NCBI GenBank assembly: GCA_017964115.1 | Contig: JAGCSL010000067.1 | Coordinates: 1 to 11,651 of the forward strand | DNA: 11,651 nucleotides | Direction: 5' to 3' | Source: Candidatus Saccharimonadota bacterium | Lineage (GTDB): Bacteria > Patescibacteriota > Saccharimonadia > Saccharimonadales > Saccharimonadaceae | Shown here: piece after piece, positions 7,244-11,651 of the stretch | How positions within the stretch are numbered: position 1 is the stretch's first letter | Layout: the number at the start of each line of letters is the position of its first letter | Translations under genes and position numbers: made by a program | The notes under the pieces: model-generated | Database searches by the model: none | Told to the model about the DNA's origin: nothing | What the model saw: only the letters and a program-made list of their open reading frames with translations

Positions 7244-10033
7244 TTAGTTGAGACTAATACCAAACATCTGGCGAATCTCTTTATTCATAGCGTTGCGCTG
7301 GTTAATAGCGCTTGGCTTGTTGAGAGCGGCGCGTTGTTGGTCGAAGGCGTGATAGAGTTGCGAGCTAACCTGAACGACGTTACCATCGACATTCATTTCG
7401 ACGTAATCGTTTGGATGTATGGCGAGTAGCGCGCCGTTAATATCTTTGATGGTTGAGCTCTTGGAGCTAACGAGCTGGCTAGCAACCATATTGTTTACAT
7501 AGCTCATGAGCTGATTCTCGATCATGCCTTGGTGAGCATAGAACCAATCAGATTGTTGCGTAGCGTTCTTATCATAACCACCAGTAAGGAGTTTATTAAG
7601 TGTACCGAGCTGTTCACCATCCATGAGGCCGGAAACAGCAGCGGAGCGGATGTATTTCTCTGGGAATAGCAATGGGAAGCTCTCGTTGCCATTGCCGTCG
7701 ACTGGAATTGGAATGTGGCCGTCTTGAATGAGCTTGAACATTTCCTTAAAGACGGTGCGGTCTTGTGATGCGACTGGGCCCCAACCGTTAAGATCTTCGA
7801 AGATTTGCTTCATAGTAGCCTTTTGGAGTTTATCGTGCGCCCCTGCACCATCACCAGCCATATAGTCGCCTCGGAGGAAGGTTTCCATATCGATATAAGA
7901 AGCAACGTTTTGGTCTGGGTTATTTGGATCGTTACCATCGCTCATGCCGCGGCGAATCATATTAGCTTTAGCCCAAGCCCAGAGATAGAGGTTTTCTTTC
8001 TTGAGGCTGAGGCCAGTATCGGCCATGTTCTTTTGCATAGCGAAGTTGTCGCTAATTTCGCCAGAATGTTCAACCATAGTGCGAATGAGGTCGCCGTGGT
8101 CACCACGTTTGGCCATAGTAATCATAGCGGCAGAAGCTGAGTTGTAGTCATGTGTTTTAATAGCTTCGACAAGCTGTCTCTCGACATATTTGCCGGCTGG
8201 AGAATCGTCGTAAAGTTCGAGGTAGCTGCTCTTCATCTCGGAGTCGACGCGGCGTTTCTGCGAAATAGCATCAGCAAGGACATCGTTGACAGAGCGTTTA
8301 ACGGCGAGCTCTTCTGCACTGCCGGCGGCAGGCGCATTATTTTGACGGAAGGCGGCAGTAACCTGCTGATGAATTTGAGTGTTAGCGCGAGTATTTTCAT
8401 CACTAAGAGCGTCATGAATACGATTGGCGCGATTTTCCATATTAGTACGCGCAACACTGCGTTGACGAGTTTTTGCGACATGGTCGTCAATAATAGCATC
8501 TTGGAACGCGCGGTTAGTGCGGGCAATTTGAGCATTGCGCATATTGCGTACAATTGGTACGCCAGTTGCGACACCGTCGTCGAAGCCTTCATCCATATCA
8601 GTTTCGAACTGAGTACGAGCAATCTGGTTCTGCATCTTGCGAGCTTGCATATTATAATAGCGGACACCGCGGCCATTAAGCTGTTTGCGGTCACGACCGC
8701 GCACCATGCTAGTGGCGGCATTAGTCATATAAGTATCTTTATTGCTAGCTAAAGTCTGTTGGAGATCGAATTCGCGGTTAGTGCGACGTTGTTCGAGCCA
8801 GCGTGCGAGGCGGTTGTGTGGGATATTGTTCTGACTTCCGAGCTGACGAGCGCGAGCAAGTGCACGCCCTTCGGCGGCGCGACGATGTAGGAGGCCAGTT
8901 GCTGGATCGGTAAAGCGACGAATACCGCGATCGATGCCGCCAAGGACGGTACCAGCCATACGCATAAGAGGAATTGATAAGAATAGTGGTAGAACTTGAA
9001 TGGCAATACCAAGAACAACTCCAAGCCAGCTAGTGGCGGAAGTAATGGTAATAAAGCCGGCTAATTGAGAAGCGCCGTAGAGAACGCTAAACATTGGATA
9101 GAAGAAAATCATGCGGAAGAACATCTGATACCAGGTACGGAACCATTTTTCGGTATTTGGTAAGAGGTAACAGACGAAAGCGAGTGGTGCAATCATTACT
9201 AAAAGGAAGATAAGTGCTTGACGGGCAGCCATAGTTACGACAGCAGAAATAATAGCAATGGCGCCGGCTAACACAACTGGGATCAGGAGCCAAATAACAC
9301 CGGTAATACCGCCAGCAAAAGTGAGTGCGGCGACGGTACCGATGGTGCCAATACCGAGAATAGTGGCGACAATGCCGGCGAAGGAAGTGCCAGAGGCGAT
9401 TTCATTAATAGTGCCATTTGCAATAGCGGTATCTTGGATGTTCTGGAAGACATTACGGAGCGCGATGCCAAATATATTACTGAGATCGACGGCGAGAGTA
9501 CAGATAACGTAACTGAGGTTAATTAAAATAGCAGCCACGATTAGACGTGGTAGCATGCGCTTAATACCGTAATTATTAATTCCTACCCCTGTTAGTTGTG
9601 AGAATATAATTACTAGGAAGAAACAGACGAAAATGAGGTTAGTAATACCTCTAATGTAATCCCAGACGATATGAATTGGAGAATTGGGGTCGCCAGGAAG
9701 TGGATTGACGCGGAGGAGATTATCGAGGATGCTGTAGGCGCCATCAATGACATTTGCAAGGAAGCCGGTGCCTGGACAGATGAGCCAACCAATGCCGCCA
9801 ACCTGATCGTAACAGGTTGGAGTTTCGGTTTGCTCTTCTTCGGTATCAGTAGACTCTTCGTCTGGATTAGTGGTAGGGTTAGTAGTTTCGTCTGGGTTAG
9901 TCGGTGTAGTGACGGTAGTATCTGGATCGGTAGTAGGATTCGTTGGAGTAGCAAAAACTGGACCGGTCAAAGCGGTGACGCTAATCACGGCCGCTAACAG
10001 AGATAAGGTTATGTTTTTAAACCACCTACCCAT
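7244..10033 (-). CDS. VirB6/TrbL-like polytopic T4SS channel protein with long soluble C-terminus
   Basis: I choose the ATG at 10033 (929 residues). An in-frame GTG at 10054 would add 7 residues, but it lies upstream of a near-perfect TATAAT that would fall inside the gene. The N-terminus is a signal peptide (MGRWFKN, hydrophobic core, cut probably after PVFA), then a Thr/Asn/Pro/Asp/Glu-rich stalk to about residue 72 and a Cys74/Cys86 pair. Hydrophobic segments follow at about 131-148, 161-183, 219-268 (probably two), 272-292, 306-328 and 336-359. The motif APLAFVCYLLPNTEKWF with the next Trp is characteristic of VirB6/TrbL-like proteins. From about 372 to the end lies a hydrophilic, Arg-rich then mixed-charge region of about 555 residues, without recognisable motif, probably cytoplasmic. 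VirB6 proteins form part of the membrane channel. The gene heads the leftward cluster. Family call good; C-terminal function unknown. Confidence 0.88.
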   Translation of the reverse strand: MGRWFKNITLSLLAAVISVTALTGPVFATPTNPTTDPDTTVTTPTNPDETTNPTTNPDEESTDTEEEQTETPTCYDQVGGIGWLICPGTGFLANVIDGAYSILDNLLRVNPLPGDPNSPIHIVWDYIRGITNLIFVCFFLVIIFSQLTGVGINNYGIKRMLPRLIVAAILINLSYVICTLAVDLSNIFGIALRNVFQNIQDTAIANGTINEIASGTSFAGIVATILGIGTIGTVAALTFAGGITGVIWLLIPVVLAGAIAIISAVVTMAARQALIFLLVMIAPLAFVCYLLPNTEKWFRTWYQMFFRMIFFYPMFSVLYGASQLAGFITITSATSWLGVVLGIAIQVLPLFLSIPLMRMAGTVLGGIDRGIRRFTDPATGLLHRRAAEGRALARARQLGSQNNIPHNRLARWLEQRRTNREFDLQQTLASNKDTYMTNAATSMVRGRDRKQLNGRGVRYYNMQARKMQNQIARTQFETDMDEGFDDGVATGVPIVRNMRNAQIARTNRAFQDAIIDDHVAKTRQRSVARTNMENRANRIHDALSDENTRANTQIHQQVTAAFRQNNAPAAGSAEELAVKRSVNDVLADAISQKRRVDSEMKSSYLELYDDSPAGKYVERQLVEAIKTHDYNSASAAMITMAKRGDHGDLIRTMVEHSGEISDNFAMQKNMADTGLSLKKENLYLWAWAKANMIRRGMSDGNDPNNPDQNVASYIDMETFLRGDYMAGDGAGAHDKLQKATMKQIFEDLNGWGPVASQDRTVFKEMFKLIQDGHIPIPVDGNGNESFPLLFPEKYIRSAAVSGLMDGEQLGTLNKLLTGGYDKNATQQSDWFYAHQGMIENQLMSYVNNMVASQLVSSKSSTIKDINGALLAIHPNDYVEMNVDGNVVQVSSQLYHAFDQQRAALNKPSAINQRNAMNKEIRQMFGISLN
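9851..9955 (-). repeat. Thr-Asn-Pro-Asp low-complexity repeat in the VirB6-like gene
   Basis: The coding sequence repeats degenerate units such as TNPTTDPD, PTNPDETTNP and TTNPDE directly after the signal peptide. This encodes an extended, probably exported stalk of about 35 residues. Confidence 0.7.
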
Positions 10034-10042
10034 AGCTATCCT

Positions 10043-10071
10043 ATTATACCACACATAAGCTTTTTAGTCAA
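10043..10071 (-). promoter_or_regulatory. Promoter of the leftward T4SS cluster
   Basis: TTGACT (10071-10066), a 17-base spacer and TATAAT (10048-10043) with an extended -10 TG. This is close to the sigma-70-type consensus. The hexamer ends 9 bases before the ATG at 10033, so transcription should start about 3 bases before that ATG. It argues for 10033 rather than the GTG at 10054 as the true start. Confidence 0.82.
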
Positions 10072-10140
10072 GTATTTTAAGGGGTATTAGTTAGAAAATC
10101 AATTATACACTACCCTGCCCAAATATGCGAATGCTTATGT
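10053..10140. repeat. 8-base inverted repeat in the divergent promoter region
   Basis: ACATAAGC at 10053-10060 and GCTTATGT at 10133-10140 are perfect inverted copies. Each places GCTTATGT just upstream of the -10 of its own promoter: 4 bases before TATAAT leftward, directly abutting it rightward. It could be a shared operator or a conserved extended-promoter element; chance is possible at this length. Confidence 0.5.
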
Positions 10141-10146
10141 TATAAT
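10138..10146 (+). promoter_or_regulatory. Extended -10 promoter of the pilin operon
   Basis: TGTTATAAT is a perfect extended -10. No good -35 is seen 16-18 bases upstream, which the TGn extension can compensate. The predicted start is near 10153, giving a leader of about 36 bases with only a weak AAAAAGG sequence 11 bases before the ATG at 10189. Confidence 0.72.
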
Positions 10147-10177
10147 ATTTTCATATTAGGTATTCAGGTCAAAAAGG

Positions 10178-10183
10178 TATAAA
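10178..10183 (+). promoter_or_regulatory. Possible second, leaderless -10 of the pilin operon
   Basis: TATAAA lies 5 bases before the ATG at 10189, similar in placement to the -10 elements of the minus-strand genes. There is no TG extension or convincing -35, so it is much weaker than the element at 10138-10146 and may be only an A/T-rich leader. Confidence 0.3.
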
Positions 10184-10188
10184 AATTC

Positions 10189-10662
10189 ATGAAAATTAAA
10201 CAATTGCTGAAGAAAATTGGGGTGATTATAGGGGTAGCCGCGATAAATGTAGCAATGATTGGTGGGAACCTTGCTTATGCGGGCGAAAACGTAAAAATTG
10301 AACCAGAACACGATCAGCAATGTGCGACGATTCTTAAAAACTGGTGCTCTGGAGCTGAGAGCAATGGTGAACAGACAATCAAAGATATTATCATATTCGT
10401 AATTGGCGTTCTGTCGATTGGTATTGGGGTGTTGGCGACAATCGGTATTATTATATGCGGCTATTTAATTATGACGGCGCGCGATAATGAGCAACAGATA
10501 ACAAAAGCAAAGAAGCGTTTGATGGAGATTGTGATTGGAATTGTGATTTGGGCAATTATGGCGCTTGGCGCATCGGGGGCGATGATGTTGTTTGTCCCGG
10601 ATCCAGAGGCAGCAAATTATGTGAATAGTGGCGTAATTATTAATACGGAGATAAAGAAATGA
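10189..10662 (+). CDS. T4SS pilin-like protein, single module
   Basis: This is a 157-residue exported protein. A signal peptide (MKIKQLLKK, hydrophobic core) ends at about LAYA (residue 31). A short ectodomain contains Cys45 and Cys53. It is followed by helix 1 at about 67-95, a short polar loop (TARDNEQQITKAKKR, 96-110) and helix 2 at about 112-136, then a 20-residue tail. Two hydrophobic helices joined by a basic loop with the pattern AR/ST-G/D-x-K-x-AK are the layout of the VirB2-like T4SS pilin family seen in CPR bacteria. It is the first gene of the rightward operon, and its TGA overlaps the next ATG (ATGA). A strong extended -10 lies about 40 bases upstream. A small inner-membrane accessory protein is the alternative role. 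Confidence 0.82.
   Translation: MKIKQLLKKIGVIIGVAAINVAMIGGNLAYAGENVKIEPEHDQQCATILKNWCSGAESNGEQTIKDIIIFVIGVLSIGIGVLATIGIIICGYLIMTARDNEQQITKAKKRLMEIVIGIVIWAIMALGASGAMMLFVPDPEAANYVNSGVIINTEIKK
10647..10650 (+). promoter_or_regulatory. Shine-Dalgarno site of the second pilin gene
   Basis: GGAG lies 8 bases before the ATG at 10659, inside the end of the first pilin gene. Confidence 0.7.
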
Positions 10663-11348
10663 AAAAAGCCTTAGCTATCATAGCAATAGTATTTAGCTTA
10701 TTTGCTACGCTACTAATTCCTACGCAGACAGTTTTTGCTGGAGGGGGCGCTCATGGTGCCGGTGGCGCCGGCGGTAGTGGCGGCGGCGGTTGCGGCGGAA
10801 GTCGTTTCATGGGCCTCCGCGCTTGGTATGATGGTATCGATGCTGTATGCAACGGCACGCAGCCGAAAGATGAAGAAGAGATAAAGGCAATCATCTGGAA
10901 GGTCGTACTCAATATTGTAACAATGGTGTTGCAAATTGTCGGCTATGTCTGTGTGGGTTTTGTGATTTGGGGCGGTTATTTATATATGTTGGCGCGGGGA
11001 GAGAGCGGCAAGGTTGCAAGTGGTAAGAAGACTATAACGAATGCTTTGATTGGTTTGGTGATTTGTATGACCGCTTCCCTGATCTCGGGCGCAATAGTAG
11101 ACGTAGCGTCTGGTGCGGCGACGGATGCTAATTTCTTCGCTTCTATATTTAATACGGCATTCCTATGGGCGGGTATCGTGTGTGCAATTATTATTGTGAT
11201 CGGTGGTATTTCGTATGTTACAAGTACTGGAGATCCGCAGAAGACAGCAAAAGCAAAAAATACAATTATGTATGCTGCAATTGGTTTAGCTATTACGTTA
11301 TTGGCGGCGGCGATTGTTAACCTTGTGGTTACAGCGGTAAATGGCTAG
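10659..11348 (+). CDS. Tandem-duplicated T4SS pilin-like protein, two modules
   Basis: The protein has 229 residues, with a signal peptide cut probably after TVFA (residue 27). The mature N-terminus is then a glycine tract (28-47, with Cys45), followed by FMGLRAWYDGI and Cys64. Two pilin modules follow. Module 1 is at about 82-148, with the loop YMLARGESGKVASGKK. Module 2 is at about 164-226, with the loop YVTSTGDPQKTAKAK. Each has the same helix-basic loop-helix order as the preceding gene, so this looks like an internal duplication or fusion giving a four-helix protein. The start overlaps the previous stop by 4 bases, and GGAG sits 8 bases upstream. The gene overlaps the next by 8 bases. 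I infer co-expression as pilus or pseudopilus subunits; a channel-lining role is an alternative. Confidence 0.84.
   Translation: MKKALAIIAIVFSLFATLLIPTQTVFAGGGAHGAGGAGGSGGGGCGGSRFMGLRAWYDGIDAVCNGTQPKDEEEIKAIIWKVVLNIVTMVLQIVGYVCVGFVIWGGYLYMLARGESGKVASGKKTITNALIGLVICMTASLISGAIVDVASGAATDANFFASIFNTAFLWAGIVCAIIIVIGGISYVTSTGDPQKTAKAKNTIMYAAIGLAITLLAAAIVNLVVTAVNG
10902..11336 (+). repeat. Internal duplication of the pilin module
   Basis: Two protein-level repeats with the same helix-loop-helix plan occupy residues about 82-148 and 164-226 of the second pilin gene. The loop patterns YMLARGESGK...GKK and YVTSTGDPQK...AKAK align. Nucleotide identity looks low, so the duplication is old. Confidence 0.72.
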
Positions 11349-11651
11349 TAAGAGAAAAGTTTTCGCATATTTAGGGGTGGTGCTATGTTTTTTGAGTGTG
11401 ATTTTTGTGGCTGCGACAACGCCAGTATTCGCAAAACAAACAGCTTGTGGCGCGGCGGGCTATTATGATCCGTTAATTTGTGGTTATGGCGAAGGTGCAA
11501 ACGAAGTTGCTTTACAAAACAGAATTCGCCGTGTTCTTGAAACCGTCTATATGTGGATTGGCATTATTGCCGTAATAGTAATAGTAATTGGTGGTATCCG
11601 CTATATGACTTCAACGGGTGAAGCTGAAAAAATTAAGGGTGCCAAGAATAC
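11341..11651 (+). CDS. T4SS pilin-like protein, third gene (cut by window end)
   Basis: The ATG at 11341 opens a frame that runs off the window, with 103 full codons seen. It overlaps the upstream gene by 8 bases in another frame. The signal peptide (MASKRKVFAYLGVVLCFLSV) is probably cut after PVFA (residue 31). The mature start has Cys36 and Cys47 flanking GAAGYYDPLI. A first hydrophobic helix (about 69-87) leads into the basic loop YMTSTGEAEKIKGAKNT, which matches the loop of module 2 in the preceding gene closely. The second helix lies beyond the window. There is no convincing Shine-Dalgarno sequence, so translational coupling to the upstream gene is likely. Whether it has one or more modules cannot be told. 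Confidence 0.82.
   Translation, partial: MASKRKVFAYLGVVLCFLSVIFVAATTPVFAKQTACGAAGYYDPLICGYGEGANEVALQNRIRRVLETVYMWIGIIAVIVIVIGGIRYMTSTGEAEKIKGAKN

Noticed and set aside
8150..8752. 200-residue plus-strand ORF opposite the VirB6-like gene
   Set aside because: The antisense frame of a long real gene, with no start signal and no domain pattern.
10034..10054. GTG start at 10054 for the VirB6-like gene
   Set aside because: The extra 7 residues overlap a TTGAC(T)-17-TATAAT promoter, and the ATG at 10033 begins a normal signal peptide.
10660..10662. Recoded TGA (glycine), as in some other CPR lineages
   Set aside because: TGA here ends the first pilin gene in a normal ATGA overlap, and the long frames contain no in-frame TGA, so the standard bacterial code fits.
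10737..10800. GGC/GGT-rich stretch as a simple-sequence repeat or recombination site
   Set aside because: It is a coding glycine tract with mixed codons right after a signal peptide, better explained at protein level.

Overview
The window carries a divergently transcribed type IV secretion (T4SS) locus of the kind found in Candidate Phyla Radiation bacteria, most likely Candidatus Saccharibacteria (TM7). This placement rests on gene content and order: a VirB6-like channel protein, a PrgI-family protein, a VirB4 N-domain-like protein, a VirB4 ATPase and a giant exported protein on one strand, and a cluster of small two-helix T4SS pilins on the other. It also rests on standard stop-codon use, since TGA is a real stop here. 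No rRNA or other phylogenetic marker is present, so the assignment is an inference.

Layout. A 155-base intergenic region (about 10034-10188) holds back-to-back promoters. Leftward on the minus strand run the VirB6-like gene (10033-7244), the PrgI-family gene (7178-6027), the VirB4/TraC N-domain-like gene (6016-5168), the VirB4 ATPase (5168-3372) and a giant ORF that starts at 3311 and stays open past base 1 (at least 1103 codons). Rightward run three overlapping pilin-like genes (10189-10662, 10659-11348 and 11341 to the window end, cut off). Coding density is very high and no gap exceeds about 155 bases. I see no tRNA, rRNA, CRISPR, insertion sequence or clear intrinsic terminator.

How the parts fit. 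VirB4 is the cytoplasmic motor. The separately encoded N-domain-like protein and the PrgI protein are probably its membrane-docking partners. The VirB6-like protein is the polytopic channel component. The small proteins carry four copies of a pilin module that could be assembled into a fibre or pseudopilus. The giant protein has an N-terminal membrane anchor, further hydrophobic segments, a probable SleB-like wall-hydrolase domain and a serine-linked C-terminal region. It could open peptidoglycan of the cell itself or of a host, as VirB1/CwlT proteins do in other T4SSs. No coupling protein, relaxase, VirB11 or VirB8/9/10 gene is visible in the window.

The most unusual features are the giant hydrolase-like protein, the four tandem pilin modules, the probable leaderless or near-leaderless starts at three minus-strand genes, and a -10-region motif shared between promoters of the two arms.
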